From the NCBI RefSeq assembly GCF_900188005.1, contig NZ_FZNR01000001.1, positions 1,145,811 through 1,209,810 of the forward strand: 64,000 nt of DNA, in the 5' to 3' direction. How positions within the stretch are numbered: position 1 is the first letter of the stretch; each line of letters begins with the position of its first letter. Source of the DNA: Actinoplanes regularis (GTDB lineage: Bacteria; Actinomycetota; Actinomycetes; Mycobacteriales; Micromonosporaceae). The translations under genes were made by a program, and so were the position numbers. Below are positions 41,565 to 50,750 of this stretch, in pieces. The notes beneath the pieces were generated by a model. That model did no database searches, had not been told where the DNA came from, and saw only the letters and a list, made by a program, of their open reading frames with translations.

Positions 41565-42485
41565 TCACTTCCGAGAAGAAACCGCCCTGGCGAACAGGGC
41601 GACATTCGCGGGGCGCTCGGCGAGGCGGTGCATCAGGTAGCCGTACCACTGCCGCCCGTACGGCAGGTAGACCCGCACGGTGTGGCCGCCGGCCGCGAGA
41701 CGCGCCTGCTCCTCCGGCCGGACGCCGTAGAGCAGCTGGAACTCGAACTCCCCGGGGCCCCGGTCGAACCAGCGGGCCCGGTCCTCGGCGATCGCGATCA
41801 GCCGCGGGTCATGCGTGGCCACCATCGGATAGCCCTCGCCGGCCATCAGGATGTTCAGGCACCGCACGTACGACTTGTCCACGTCCAGCGACGACTGGAA
41901 CGCCACCGACTCCGGCTCCGCGTACGCCCCCTTGCAGAGCCGCACCCGCGACCCGGCGGTGGCCAGCTCCCGGCAGTCCCCCTCGGTACGCCGCAGGTAC
42001 GCCTGCAGCACCGCCCCGGTCGACGGAAACTCCCGCCGCAGCTCGACGAGCGTCTCCAGGGTCGCGTCGGTGGTGGTGTGCTCCTCGGCGGCCAGGGTCA
42101 CCGTCGTGCCCGCCTCGGCCGCGGCCGAACAGATCGCGCGGGCGTGCTCGTACGCCGTCTTCTCGTCGATCAGCTGCCCCAGCGCCGACAGCTTGACGCT
42201 GACCTCGGCCGCCGGCGTCAGGCCGGCGTCGCGCAGCCGCGACAGCAGCGCGACGTACTCATCCCGGACGGCTCGCGCCCGCTCCGGCGTCGCGGACTCC
42301 GGGCCGAGATGGTCCAGGCTCACGGCGAGGCCGTCATCGGTCAGTCCCCGGACCGTCCGCAGCGCCCCCTCGGCGTCGCCGCCCGCGACGAAGCGCTTGA
42401 CCATCTCTTTGCTGCCGGGCGTGGACTCGACGAGCCGCTCCAGCCGGGCGGAGCCGGCCGCGGCGCGAAACAGGGAACGGAGCAT
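41565..42485 (-). CDS. Proline dehydrogenase
   Basis: A 306-residue flavoenzyme with the PRODH barrel: AAEVSVKLSALGQLIDEK, VTLAAEEHTTTDATLETL, VLQAYLRRTEGDCREL, SRVRLCKGAYAEPESVAF, and FQLLYGVRPEEQARLAAGGH. It oxidises proline to pyrroline-5-carboxylate using FAD. It is the single-domain form; the partner P5C dehydrogenase is not nearby, unlike many genomes in which the two genes are adjacent. Start ATG 42485, with an arginine-rich first helix. Confidence 0.93.
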   Translation of the reverse strand: MLRSLFRAAAGSARLERLVESTPGSKEMVKRFVAGGDAEGALRTVRGLTDDGLAVSLDHLGPESATPERARAVRDEYVALLSRLRDAGLTPAAEVSVKLSALGQLIDEKTAYEHARAICSAAAEAGTTVTLAAEEHTTTDATLETLVELRREFPSTGAVLQAYLRRTEGDCRELATAGSRVRLCKGAYAEPESVAFQSSLDVDKSYVRCLNILMAGEGYPMVATHDPRLIAIAEDRARWFDRGPGEFEFQLLYGVRPEEQARLAAGGHTVRVYLPYGRQWYGYLMHRLAERPANVALFARAVSSRK

Positions 42486-42576
42486 GGGCCGAGCGTAACC
42501 GCCGGTCCCATGACCGCGGCGCGGCGGTGCGGTGGAGGAATCGCACCTCGCGGCCGGTTCCGGCTACCGTGGTCGG

Positions 42577-43140
42577 GTGAACTTCGATGCGTACGCCCGG
42601 ACGGCGGTCGACCTCGTCAACGCCGGCCTGGACGATCTCGCCGGGCTGCTGGCCCTGTTCGCCGACGACGAGCTGGACTACATGCGGGAGCACGTCGTGG
42701 AGAAGGACCTGGCCACCTTTCGCCGGGCACAGCGCCGGCTCCGCGAGGTCTTCGAGTACGGCACCGCCGGGCGCGACGCGGACGCGGTGCGCGAGCTGAA
42801 CGCCCTGTTGGAGGCGTTCCCCGTGCAGCCACGCATCTCCGGTCACGACGCCAGCGACTGGCACATGCACGTGACCAGCCGCGGCTCATCGGTCAGCGTG
42901 GAATACCTCGCCGGCGCGGTCTGGGGCCTGGCGGTCTGGCTCTGCGAGTACGGCAGCGCCCGGTTCGGCATCTGCGCCGACGAGCGCTGCGGCAACGTCT
43001 ACCTGGACACCTCGTCGAACAACTGCCGCCGCTTCTGCTCCGAGCGCTGCGCCACCCGCTCCCACGTCGCGGCGCACCGAGCCCGTAAGCGGGCGGTGCT
43101 CAACAACCTCGCTCCGCTCGGCGGCGTTTCACCCCTCTGA
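42577..43140 (+). CDS. CGNR zinc-finger / ABATE-domain protein
   Basis: A 187-residue protein with the helical ABATE domain (about 1-125; DLVNAG, VRELNALLEAFPVQPRISGH) and a C-terminal zinc finger: FGICADERCGNVYLDTSSNN...CRRFCSERCATRSHVAAHRARKR. The finger's CGNR reads CATR here. Members are thought to be transcriptional regulators. GTG 42577 is chosen because TACCGT lies eight bases upstream, suggesting a leaderless message. Its stop is one base from the convergent sugar-isomerase gene. Confidence 0.85.
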   Translation: MNFDAYARTAVDLVNAGLDDLAGLLALFADDELDYMREHVVEKDLATFRRAQRRLREVFEYGTAGRDADAVRELNALLEAFPVQPRISGHDASDWHMHVTSRGSSVSVEYLAGAVWGLAVWLCEYGSARFGICADERCGNVYLDTSSNNCRRFCSERCATRSHVAAHRARKRAVLNNLAPLGGVSPL

Positions 43141-43141
43141 G

Positions 43142-43963
43142 TCAGCTGTTCCGGTACGCCGGCCGGGTCGAGTCGGCCGGGGCCAGATGACGGCGGGCGA
43201 ACTCGAGGGACTCGCGCAGGTCGGCCTCGCGGACGGCACGGCTGGCGGCCTTACGAGTGTTGATCTCCAGCGCCACCGAACCGGTGAAGCCGCGACCGGC
43301 GAGCGAGCTCAGCAGCTCGGCGCAGGGCTGAGTGCCACGACCCGGGACCAGGTGCTCGTCGCGGGCCTCGCCGGTGCCGTCACCGAGGTGGACGTGCTTC
43401 AGGCCGGCGCCCATCTTGTCGGCCATCGCCAGCGCGTCGGTCCGGGACGCGGCGCAGTGCGACAGGTCCAGCGTGTACCCGTCGAAGCCGGTCTCGGTGG
43501 GGTCCCAGCCCGGCGTGTACGGAACGAACCAGCGACCGGCCATCTTGACCGGGAACATGTTCTCCACCGCGAAGGTCAGGTCCGGATGCCGGTCGCAGAC
43601 CTTGGCCAGACCGGTGGCGAAATTCTTGGCGTAATCACGCTGCCAGGTGAAGGGCGGATGCACCACGACCGTGGGCGCACCCAGCGACTCGGCGAGCTGG
43701 GCGGCACGGTTGAGCCGCTCCCACGGGTCGGAGCTCCACACCCGCTGGGTCACCAGCAGGCAGGGGGCGTGCACCGAGAGGACCGGCACACCATAGTGAT
43801 CGGCCAGGCCGCGCAGGGCGCCGGTGTCCTGGCTGACAGCGTCGGTCCAGACCATGACCTCGATCCCGTCATAACCCACCGTGGCCGCCATCTCGAACGC
43901 GGCCGCCGTCGGCTCGGGGAAGACCGAGGAGCTGGAGAGAAGCACGGGAACTCGGGAACTCAC
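43142..43963 (-). CDS. Sugar phosphate isomerase/epimerase-type TIM barrel
   Basis: A 273-residue AP-endonuclease-2-like barrel. The metal-site segments are VGYDGIEVMVWTDAV, LSVHAPCLL, TVVVHPPFTWQRDY, FAVENMFPVKM, YTLDLSHCAASRTD, LKHVHLGDGTG and GSVALEINTRK, giving the Glu/His/Asp/His/Glu set expected for divalent metal. Substrate unknown. The GTG at 43963 has TAGGCT eight bases before it, a likely -10 box of a leaderless message. A much longer open frame continuing upstream is antisense to the next gene and rejected. Confidence 0.85.
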   Translation of the reverse strand: MSSRVPVLLSSSSVFPEPTAAAFEMAATVGYDGIEVMVWTDAVSQDTGALRGLADHYGVPVLSVHAPCLLVTQRVWSSDPWERLNRAAQLAESLGAPTVVVHPPFTWQRDYAKNFATGLAKVCDRHPDLTFAVENMFPVKMAGRWFVPYTPGWDPTETGFDGYTLDLSHCAASRTDALAMADKMGAGLKHVHLGDGTGEARDEHLVPGRGTQPCAELLSSLAGRGFTGSVALEINTRKAASRAVREADLRESLEFARRHLAPADSTRPAYRNS

Positions 43964-44048
43964 GCCCTCCAGCCTAACCACGTCAGCCACAGCCGGATAT
44001 ATCCGCTCCAAACGGTCATGATCCATTGGTGCGCGTAGGCTGAGCGGG

Positions 44049-44894
44049 ATGAGCCGCACGCAACGCCCCGCCGAGGTCACCCTCGACTTCCCTCGGGAAT
44101 GGATCGAGTTCCTCGACCCCGCCGACGAGCAGCACCTGGTCCGCGCCGACCTGACCTGGCTGCTGTCCCGCTGGACCTGCGTGTTCGGCTCGGCCTGCCG
44201 GGGCATCCTGCCCGGCCGCGCCGAGGACGGCTGCTGCTCGCACGGCGCGTTCTTCACCGACGCCGACGACGAGAACCGGGTCAAGGCCGCCGTCGCGAAA
44301 CTCACTCCGGAGACGTGGCAGCGGCACCGGCGCGGGTTCAAGAACTGGACCGAGATGGACACCGTGGACGGCACCAAGCCGGCCCGGCGGACCGCCACCC
44401 GATCCGAAGACGGCCCGTGCGTCTTCCTCAACGACGCGGACTTTCCCGGTGGGGGCGGCTGCGCCCTGCACGCCCAGGCGCTGCGCGACGGGGTGCACCC
44501 ACTGAAGTACAAGCCGGATGTCTGCTGGCAGCTACCGATCCGCCGGGAACAGGACTGGATCAACCGGCCCGACGGTACGAAGCTGCTCCAGTCCACTTTG
44601 ACGGAGTTCGACCGGCGCGGCTGGGGCTCGGGCGGACACGACCTGGCCTGGTGGTGCACGTCTTCCCCGGAGGCCCACGTGGGCACCGAGGCGATGTACC
44701 TCTCCTACGCCCCGGAGCTGATCGAACTGATCGGCCAGGCGGCCTACGACAAGCTGGCCGAGCTCTGCGAAGCCCGCCTGAAGTCCGGCCTCATCGCCGT
44801 GCACCCGGCCACCACCGCCGCGACGGCCCCGCCAACCACGCCGAAACGCCGAGGCGGCCGCGAACCAGCCTCCCCAAGCCCCGCACAGCGCTAG
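44049..44894 (+). CDS. Cysteine-rich protein of unknown function
   Basis: I do not recognise this 281-residue protein with confidence. Conserved-looking cysteines occur in three clusters: [22 protein letters not shown], and GPCVFLND...[10 protein letters not shown]...PDVCWQLPI, with later WWCTSS. The spacing recalls the YkgJ/DUF3109 metal- or Fe-S-binding families. There is no signal peptide; the last 40 residues are Ala/Pro/Arg-rich and disordered. It is divergent from the sugar-isomerase gene and convergent with regX3 across a long hairpin. Confidence 0.75.
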   Translation: MSRTQRPAEVTLDFPREWIEFLDPADEQHLVRADLTWLLSRWTCVFGSACRGILPGRAEDGCCSHGAFFTDADDENRVKAAVAKLTPETWQRHRRGFKNWTEMDTVDGTKPARRTATRSEDGPCVFLNDADFPGGGGCALHAQALRDGVHPLKYKPDVCWQLPIRREQDWINRPDGTKLLQSTLTEFDRRGWGSGGHDLAWWCTSSPEAHVGTEAMYLSYAPELIELIGQAAYDKLAELCEARLKSGLIAVHPATTAATAPPTTPKRRGGREPASPSPAQR

Positions 44895-44917
44895 CCGCAA
44901 CCCCAGCGCATTTCGCC

Positions 44918-44980
44918 CGTTGCCGAGAGTGCCGAGAAACAACCAGTGAAGCGCGGTTGTTTTCGGCACTCGCGGCAACG
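44918..44980. terminator. Long bidirectional hairpin
   Basis: A 27-base arm (44918-44944) pairs with 44955-44980, with one mismatch and one bulged base, around the 10-base loop AGTGAAGCGC. It sits in the 115-base gap between the convergent Cys-rich protein gene and regX3. No long T-tract flanks it, but its stability should block read-through both ways. Confidence 0.7.
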
Positions 44981-45009
44981 GCCCCAAGGGGGGCAATAAA
45001 CCCAGCCCC

Positions 45010-45693
45010 TCAGGGCTCGAATTTATAGCCCAGGCCGCGGACCGTGACGATGTAGCGCGGAGCGCCCGGCTCCGGTTCGACCTTGGAGCGCAGCCGCTTG
45101 ACATGGACGTCCAGGGTCTTGGTGTCACCGACGTAGTCGGCGCCCCAGACCCGGTCGATCAGCTGACCGCGGGTCAGCACCCGGCCGGCGTTGCGCAGCA
45201 GCAACTCGAGCAGCTCGAACTCCTTCAGCGGCAGCTGTACGCCGGTGCCGCTGACGGTGACCACGTGGCGCTCGACGTCCATCCGGACCGGGCCCGCGGC
45301 GAGCGTCGGGGTGCTCACCTCGACGGCCTCACCACCCTGGCGGCGCAGCACGGCGCGGATCCGGGCGACCAGCTCGCGCGGCGAGTAGGGCTTGGTGACG
45401 TAGTCGTCTGCACCGATCTCCAGACCGACCACCTTGTCGATCTCACTGTCGCGAGCGGTGACCATGATGATCGGTACGGCTGAGCGCTGCCGGAGCTGGC
45501 GGCACACCTCGGTGCCGGACATCTCGGGCAACATCAGGTCGAGGAGCACGATGTCGGCACCGGTCCGGTCGAACTGCGTGAGCGCCGAGGTTCCGGTCGC
45601 GGCGACCGACACCTCGAAACCCTCCTTGCGCAGCATGTACGACAGGGCGTCGGAGAACGACTCCTCGTCCTCGACCACGAGCACGCGGGCCAA
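45010..45693 (-). CDS. regX3: OmpR-family response regulator RegX3/PhoP
   Basis: A 227-residue regulator: receiver domain (VVEDEESFSDALSYMLRKEGF, phospho-acceptor Asp in DIVLLDLMLPEMSG, Lys in DDYVTKPYSPRE) and winged helix (LPLKEFELLELLLRNAGRVL, RVWGADYVGDTKTLDVHVKR). It is very close to M. tuberculosis RegX3 and equals streptomycete PhoP, the activator of phosphate-starvation genes. I choose the TTG at 45693, preceded by GGAAGGAA and giving exactly the RegX3 length; ATG 45726, overlapping the senX3 stop, is possible. Second gene of the senX3-regX3 operon. Confidence 0.93.
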   Translation of the reverse strand: MARVLVVEDEESFSDALSYMLRKEGFEVSVAATGTSALTQFDRTGADIVLLDLMLPEMSGTEVCRQLRQRSAVPIIMVTARDSEIDKVVGLEIGADDYVTKPYSPRELVARIRAVLRRQGGEAVEVSTPTLAAGPVRMDVERHVVTVSGTGVQLPLKEFELLELLLRNAGRVLTRGQLIDRVWGADYVGDTKTLDVHVKRLRSKVEPEPGAPRYIVTVRGLGYKFEP

Positions 45694-45722
45694 TGAAGTT
45701 CCTTCCGTCGTCGGTGACCGGG

Positions 45723-47009
45723 TCATTGCCCGGCCACACCGGACTCGATTTCAGTTGCCGTCGGTGACGGCGAGGGGGATTCGGGCGGGCGCGCCGGTAG
45801 GCGCAGGGTGAACGTAGATCCCTCGCCGAGGGCGCTGGTCACGTCCACTCGACCACCGTGGTTGGTGGCGATGTGTTTGACGATGGCGAGGCCGAGGCCG
45901 GTCCCGCCGGTCGCCCGGGATCGGGCCTGGTCGGCCCGGTAGAACCGTTCGAAGACCCGTTCCACGTCCTGCGGCGAGATACCGATGCCCTGGTCCGTGA
46001 CGTCGATCTCGATCCAGTCGGTGACCTGCCGCACGGTCAGTTCGACCTTGGTGTCCGGGCCGGAGTAGGCGATGGCGTTCTCCACCAGGTTCGTCACCGC
46101 GGTGGCGAACTGGCTGTCGCTGCCGTACGCCATGATGCCCTTCGGCCCCGAGTAGATGACCTCGATGTCCTTGGCCGAGGACGTCGTCCTGGTCCGGTCC
46201 AGCACCTCGGCGATCACCCAGTCGAGCGCGACCGGCTCGGGGTTGGGCAGCGGTTCGGCGCCCTGCAATCGGGTGAGCTCGAGCAACTCGCTCACCAGGC
46301 GGCCCATCCGGGCCGACTCGTGATGGATCCGCTCGGCGAACCGGCGGGCCGCCAGCAGGTCCTCGGACTGCGCCTCGGGCGCCGACTCGGGCAGCTGGGT
46401 GGCGTCCAGCAGCGCCTCGGCCAGCAGTTGCAGTGCCCCGATCGGGGTCTTCAGCTCGTGGCTGACGTTGGCCACGAAGTCCCGCCGGACCCGGGCCAGG
46501 CGGTGCGACTCGGTCACGTCGGCCGCCTCGACGGCGACGTGCGTGGAGTTCAGTGCGACGGCCCGCAGGTGCAGCCCGAGCGGGGCGTGTGCGCCGCCGG
46601 CCCGGCCACGCGGCAGGTCCAGCTCCACCTCCCGGCGCACGCCGGTGCGACGGACCTGACCGGCCAGCGTACGCAGGATGGGGTGCGCGGCGATGGTTCC
46701 GGGGGCGCCCCCGGAACGCAGCAGCCCCATGGCCCGCGCCGCGGGGTTGACCAGTACCGGGTAGTCGTCGGCGTCGAGGACGACGACGCCGACCCGTAGC
46801 GAATCGAGACTCTTGCGACCCAGCCCCTTGAGGCCGTGTTTGCCTGCCGGGCGATCGTCGTCCGGTTCGATGGCGGCTCTCCCCTCCGGCGAACCGGCTC
46901 CGGCCGCGTCCTCCGGCGATCGCCGATGGAAACGGGCGAGGATCAGCCCCGCACCGACACCGACGACAAGCGCGGCTGATACCAAGCCGACGGCGTATTC
47001 CCACTCCAC
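45723..47009 (-). CDS. senX3: Sensor histidine kinase SenX3/PhoR
   Basis: A 428-residue kinase with one N-terminal membrane helix (YAVGLVSAALVVGVGAGLILA), a PAS-like segment (about 70-170; LRVGVVVLDADDYPVLVNPAARAMGL), the phospho-acceptor box FVANVSHELKTPIGAL, and an HATPase domain (NLVENAIAYS, DQGIGISPQDVERVFERFYR, GGTGLGLAIVKHIATNHGG). It phosphorylates RegX3/PhoP on phosphate limitation. GTG 47009 starts MEWEYAVG. It is divergent from phoU across a 199-base gap with PHO-box-like repeats. Confidence 0.93.
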   Translation of the reverse strand: MEWEYAVGLVSAALVVGVGAGLILARFHRRSPEDAAGAGSPEGRAAIEPDDDRPAGKHGLKGLGRKSLDSLRVGVVVLDADDYPVLVNPAARAMGLLRSGGAPGTIAAHPILRTLAGQVRRTGVRREVELDLPRGRAGGAHAPLGLHLRAVALNSTHVAVEAADVTESHRLARVRRDFVANVSHELKTPIGALQLLAEALLDATQLPESAPEAQSEDLLAARRFAERIHHESARMGRLVSELLELTRLQGAEPLPNPEPVALDWVIAEVLDRTRTTSSAKDIEVIYSGPKGIMAYGSDSQFATAVTNLVENAIAYSGPDTKVELTVRQVTDWIEIDVTDQGIGISPQDVERVFERFYRADQARSRATGGTGLGLAIVKHIATNHGGRVDVTSALGEGSTFTLRLPARPPESPSPSPTATEIESGVAGQ

Positions 47010-47081
47010 CCTGCGATCGTAGGGTCATTGTTTACCTGGATCACAAGGCCAAAAGGACGAATCCGGCGCGCGTCGATCAAA

Positions 47082-47120
47082 GTTCACCGCCGGGTCTGGC
47101 GTCGTTCACCGGCGTTCATG
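47082..47120. promoter_or_regulatory. PHO-box-like direct repeats
   Basis: GTTCACC occurs at 47082 and 47104, exactly 22 bases (two 11-base units) apart, and GTTCATG at 47114. Streptomycete PhoP boxes are 11-base direct repeats whose conserved part is GTTCACC. The array lies midway in the senX3/phoU divergent gap, consistent with autoregulation of both units. Confidence 0.72.
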
Positions 47121-47208
47121 TTCGGGAAGGGCTGGGGACCTAGCCTGGGCTGCAACCTCGGCCGAAACCCAGGAGACGGGACGGCCCCGACAACCGGGAT
47201 TTTAAAAC

Positions 47209-47862
47209 ATGCGCGAGGAGTTCCAGGCTGATCTCACCGAGGTGAGCCGGCTGTTGGTGACCATGGCAGAGTCGGTACGCGCGGCGCTCCGCAAGGCGAC
47301 GATCGCGCTGCTGACCGCTGACCTCCAGGCGGCCGAGGCCGTCATCCAGCGTGACGCCGACGTGGACGCCGTCTACCAGCAGGTCGAGACGAAGGTGGCC
47401 GATATGATCGCCCGGCAGGCGCCGGTCGCGATCGACCTGCGCCGGGCGATCACCGCCCTGCACATCTCCGCCGACCTCGAGCGGATGGGCGATCTGGCCG
47501 AGCACGTGGCCAAGACCGCCGCCCGGCGGCACCCGTCGCCGGCCGTGCCGGCCGAGCTGCGCCCGGTCTTCCAGGGCATGGCCGAGGTCGCCGACCACAT
47601 GGCCGAGAAGATCACGAACGTGTTGGCGGACTCCGACGCCGGCCTCGCCGCCGAACTGGAGAAGGACGACGACGCGATGGACGATCTCGAGCGTCGGCTG
47701 TTCAAGATCATGCTGGCCGACGACTGGCCGTACGGGGCGGAGACCGCGATCGACGGCGCCCTTCTGGGCCGGTTCTACGAGCGCTACGCCGACCACGCGG
47801 TGAACATCGGCGAGCACACGATCTACCTGGTGACCGGGGAGTCGGCCGCGGATCAGGCCTGA
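47209..47862 (+). CDS. phoU: Phosphate-signalling protein PhoU
   Basis: A 217-residue all-helical protein of two three-helix bundles: REEFQADLTEVSRLLVTMAES and, in the middle, QAPVAIDLRRAITALHISADLERMGDLAEHVAKT, with the second-half ERYADHAVNIGEHTIYLVTG. The conserved E/DxxxD metal clusters are present. PhoU links the Pst transporter to the phosphate sensor kinase and represses the Pho response when phosphate is ample. No pst genes are in the window. Divergent from senX3. Confidence 0.95.
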   Translation: MREEFQADLTEVSRLLVTMAESVRAALRKATIALLTADLQAAEAVIQRDADVDAVYQQVETKVADMIARQAPVAIDLRRAITALHISADLERMGDLAEHVAKTAARRHPSPAVPAELRPVFQGMAEVADHMAEKITNVLADSDAGLAAELEKDDDAMDDLERRLFKIMLADDWPYGAETAIDGALLGRFYERYADHAVNIGEHTIYLVTGESAADQA

Positions 47863-47875
47863 CCGACCGGCTGAG

Positions 47876-47914
47876 GACGGGACCGGGACACCACGGGGGT
47901 GTCCCGGTCCCGTC
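47876..47914. terminator. Bidirectional hairpin between phoU and gpmA
   Basis: GACGGGACCGGGACACC (47876-47892) pairs perfectly over 17 bases with 47898-47914 around ACGGG. It fills the 73-base gap between the convergent phoU and gpmA genes. No T-tract, but the stem is very stable. Confidence 0.75.
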
Positions 47915-47935
47915 CGACCGGAACCGATCCCTCGG

Positions 47936-48682
47936 TCAGCGGCCCTGGTTGGCGACCGCCGCCGCGGCCTCCTTGGCCGCCTGCGGGTCCAGGTACGTAC
48001 CGCCGGCGGTGATCGGACGCAGGTTCTCGTCCAGGTCGTACCGCAGCGGGATGCCGGTCGGGATGTTCAGCTTGGCGATCGCCTCGTCCGAGATCCCGTC
48101 GAGGTGCTTCACGATCGCGCGCAGCGAGTTGCCGTGCGCGGCGACCAGCACGGTCTTGCCGTCCCGCAGGTCCGGGACGATCTGGTCGTACCAGTACGGC
48201 AACGCCCGCTCGAGCACGTCCTTCAGGCACTCCGCCGACGGCCGGAGCTCCGGCGGCAGCGACGCGTAGCGCGGGTCGGCGGCCTGGGAGAACTCCGAGT
48301 CGTCCTCGATCGGGGGCGGGGGCACGTCGTACGACCGGCGCCAGAGCATGAACTGCTCCTCGCCGTACGCCTCGAGCGTCTGCTTCTTGTCCTTGCCCTG
48401 CAGAGCGCCGTAGTGCCGCTCGTTGAGCCGCCACGAGCGCTTCACCGGGATCCAGTGCCGATCCGTGATGTGCAGGGCGATCTCGCTGGTCCGGATCGCC
48501 CGCCGCAGCAGGCTGGTGTGCACCACATCCGGCAGCACGTTCTTTTCCTTGAGCAGCTCCCCACCGCGCCGGGCCTCGTCCTCACCCTTGGCGTCCAGGT
48601 CCACGTCGACCCAGCCGGTGAAGAGGTTCTTGGCGTTCCACTCGCTGTTGCCGTGCCGCAACAGCACCAGGGTTCCAGTCAT
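47936..48682 (-). CDS. gpmA: 2,3-bisphosphoglycerate-dependent phosphoglycerate mutase
   Basis: A 248-residue glycolytic enzyme interconverting 3- and 2-phosphoglycerate. [20 protein letters not shown] contains the phospho-histidine (RHG), [12 protein letters not shown] and [10 protein letters not shown] follow, and the second catalytic His is in [20 protein letters not shown] 48682 is the family start; a far longer open frame upstream is antisense to the MFS gene. Its position between mshA-ybjN and senX3-regX3 matches M. tuberculosis Rv0486-Rv0491, except that an MFS gene is inserted. Confidence 0.95.
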   Translation of the reverse strand: MTGTLVLLRHGNSEWNAKNLFTGWVDVDLDAKGEDEARRGGELLKEKNVLPDVVHTSLLRRAIRTSEIALHITDRHWIPVKRSWRLNERHYGALQGKDKKQTLEAYGEEQFMLWRRSYDVPPPPIEDDSEFSQAADPRYASLPPELRPSAECLKDVLERALPYWYDQIVPDLRDGKTVLVAAHGNSLRAIVKHLDGISDEAIAKLNIPTGIPLRYDLDENLRPITAGGTYLDPQAAKEAAAAVANQGR

Positions 48683-48817
48683 GACCACATCTTCCCCCAG
48701 TACCGGGACGGCGTCCGGGCCACCCGGTAGGTGGTGACCACCACATGGAATTCCGGTTGCCCCGGACCCTAGGTTGTAAGGGAATAGCAGCCGCTGGCTG
48801 CTTACAGGGAGGGCGTT

Positions 48818-50101
48818 GTGCAGGGTTGGTTGCGACAGGCCGCGGGTGGGCTGCCCAGGCAGTTCTGGTTCCTCTGGACCGGGACCTTGATCAACCGGGT
48901 CGGCGCGTTCGTGGTGCTGTTCCTGAGCCTCTACCTCACCGGCGAGCGCCACTTCACCCAGAGCCAGGCCGGCCTGGTCCTCGGCCTCTACGGGGTCGGC
49001 GGCGCGATCGGCACGATGGCCGGCGGCGTGCTGGCCGACCGCTGGGGCCGGCGGCCGACCATGCTCCTCGCCCAGTTCGGCGCGGCTTCGCTGATGCTCA
49101 CCCTCGGGTTCGCGCACTCGTACCCGCAGATCCTGGTCGTCACGGGGCTGCTCGGGGCGTTCGGCGAGGGGGTGCGGCCGGCGTTCTCCGCGATGATGGT
49201 CGACGTCGTACCCGAGCGCGACCGGGTCCGGGCCTACTCGCTGAACTACTGGGCGATCAATCTCGGCTTCTCGCTCGCCGCGATCGCCGCCGGCTTCGCC
49301 GCCCAGGCCGACTTCCTGCTGCTCTTCGCGATCGACGCGGCCACCACGCTGGTCACCGCGACGATCACACTGATCTTCCTGAAGGAGACCCGGCCGGCCC
49401 GTCGCCCGGCACCCACCGGCGCGGCACCCACGTCCGGCGGGGGCATGTTCACCGCCCTGCGTGATCGCACCTTCCTCGCGTTCCTGCTGGTCAACCTGCT
49501 GTCCGTGATGGTCATCCTGCAGCACTGGTCGACCCTGCCGATCGCCATGCAGGCCGACGGCTTCTCGGCGGCCACCTACGGCTGGGTGATCGCGGTCAAC
49601 GGCATCATGATCGTGTCCGGCCAGCTCTTCGTCCCGCGGCTGGTCGAGGGCCGCCGCAGCCACCGCGTCCTCGCGGTCGCGACGCTGCTCATCGGGGTCG
49701 GTTTCGGGCTGGTCGCGGTCGCCCACGCCGCCTGGGTGTACGCGCTGACCGTGGTGATCTGGACGCTCGGCGAAATGCTGCAGTCGCCCAGCAACGCGGC
49801 CACCGTGGCCGCGCTCTCGCCGTCCGCACTGCGCGGGCGGTACCAGGGGCTCAATTCCCTGTCCTGGTCGATCGGGACGGCACTGGCGCCGGTCCTCGGT
49901 GGCCTCGTCCTGCAGGGGCCGGGCTCGACGACGCTCTGGACCGGTTGCTTCGCCGTGTGCGCCCTGGCGGCCGCCGGCCATCTGTTGAGCGGGCCGGCTC
50001 GCGAGCGGCGCGCCGCTCTGCGCCGTACGGAGGAAGCGGCCCGGATCGCCGCCGCCACGCCCGGCCGGGTGGTAACCACCGACCTCGCCCCGACCACCTG
50101 A
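48818..50101 (+). CDS. MFS transporter
   Basis: A 427-residue major-facilitator protein with twelve predicted helices. The loop between helices 2 and 3 reads [15 protein letters not shown], the classic MFS motif A, and ARPGRS-like [21 protein letters not shown] lies in helix 5 region. It resembles drug/metabolite exporters of the DHA1 type; substrate unknown. The start is GTG 48818 with GGGAGGG upstream. The corresponding M. tuberculosis interval carries Rv0488, a different transporter type, so this may be a lineage-specific insertion or replacement. Confidence 0.88.
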   Translation: MQGWLRQAAGGLPRQFWFLWTGTLINRVGAFVVLFLSLYLTGERHFTQSQAGLVLGLYGVGGAIGTMAGGVLADRWGRRPTMLLAQFGAASLMLTLGFAHSYPQILVVTGLLGAFGEGVRPAFSAMMVDVVPERDRVRAYSLNYWAINLGFSLAAIAAGFAAQADFLLLFAIDAATTLVTATITLIFLKETRPARRPAPTGAAPTSGGGMFTALRDRTFLAFLLVNLLSVMVILQHWSTLPIAMQADGFSAATYGWVIAVNGIMIVSGQLFVPRLVEGRRSHRVLAVATLLIGVGFGLVAVAHAAWVYALTVVIWTLGEMLQSPSNAATVAALSPSALRGRYQGLNSLSWSIGTALAPVLGGLVLQGPGSTTLWTGCFAVCALAAAGHLLSGPARERRAALRRTEEAARIAAATPGRVVTTDLAPTT

Positions 50102-50750
50102 CCTCCGCCCACCCATTACCGCGGCGGACGTCGGATACACATCGGACCGACCGAGTGCACCACTGAACACATAGGGCAGAGGTGCACTGTCGGTGCACAA
50201 AACGAAGCGCGCGTTCGGCTCGAAAGCGCGCCAGAGAATTGATGAACGAAAGATCCTTGGCGTACGGAACGGCGCCGGACCCGCAAACAAAAGCACCGGC
50301 GGCGGCGGGCGACCCCCATCCCCATAGGTGTCGCCCGCACTAACCGCCGGTCTCGGGTCGCGCCGTCCCCCAACGGCTTATGCCACCCGTCCCCAAACGC
50401 CGAACCGTGGAGATCATTAGCTGATCGTCCCGTTCCCCGAACTGACGGCTCGGCGTCCATCGACCACGCTAGTTGGGCCAGTCAAGGCTTACAACCCGTA
50501 TTCGTGTCGACATCTGTCTCAGGCGTCACAATCGCCAACAACCAACCGATCGGACGATCCGCCAATCACTCGTCCGGGCTCCGGGACACCGTCGGAAATT
50601 ACGACTGTTACGAGTTGGAAAAATGATGAGCGTCGAATCAGGCGGATCGCCGAGACCGCCTTGCCGGGTGGTGACGGGCAGGTGAATTCAAGCTGCGAAG
50701 ATCGCGTCTTCGCAGGCCAGCGCGATCAGGTCGAGACGACGTGCCGGGGG
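50102..50750. other. 650-base gene-free, structured region between convergent genes
   Basis: Neither strand has a plausible gene: open frames lack the high third-position GC of real genes here. The region holds three copies of GTGCAC (50155, 50182, 50193), a hairpin at about 50207-50231, a two-part stem-loop at 50295-50351, and two short hairpins with C-rich loops (50362-50377 and near 50427-50446). Since both neighbours point into it, it is not their promoter region; an RNA gene is possible. Confidence 0.5.
50295..50351. ncRNA. Two-part stem-loop, candidate structured RNA
   Basis: Outer stem ACCGGCGG (50295-50302) with CCGCCGGT (50344-50351); inner stem GCGGGCGAC (50305-50313) with GTCGCCCGC (50330-50338); loop CCCCATCCCCATAGGT; a 2-base bulge on one side and ACTAA on the other. 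Both stems are perfect. It may be part of a small RNA or only a terminator; direction of transcription is not known. Confidence 0.4.

Noticed and set aside
43142..44686. A long N-terminal extension of the sugar-isomerase gene
   Set aside because: It overlaps the Cys-rich protein gene on the other strand; a family-like start with a -10 box exists at 43963.
47936..50296. A 786-codon frame that would extend gpmA upstream
   Set aside because: The extra 530 codons lie antisense to the MFS gene; phosphoglycerate mutase has its normal start at 48682.
50116..50460. A 114-codon minus-strand gene in the gap after the MFS gene
   Set aside because: Third codon positions are far less GC-rich than in real genes here, and there is no ribosome site or motif.
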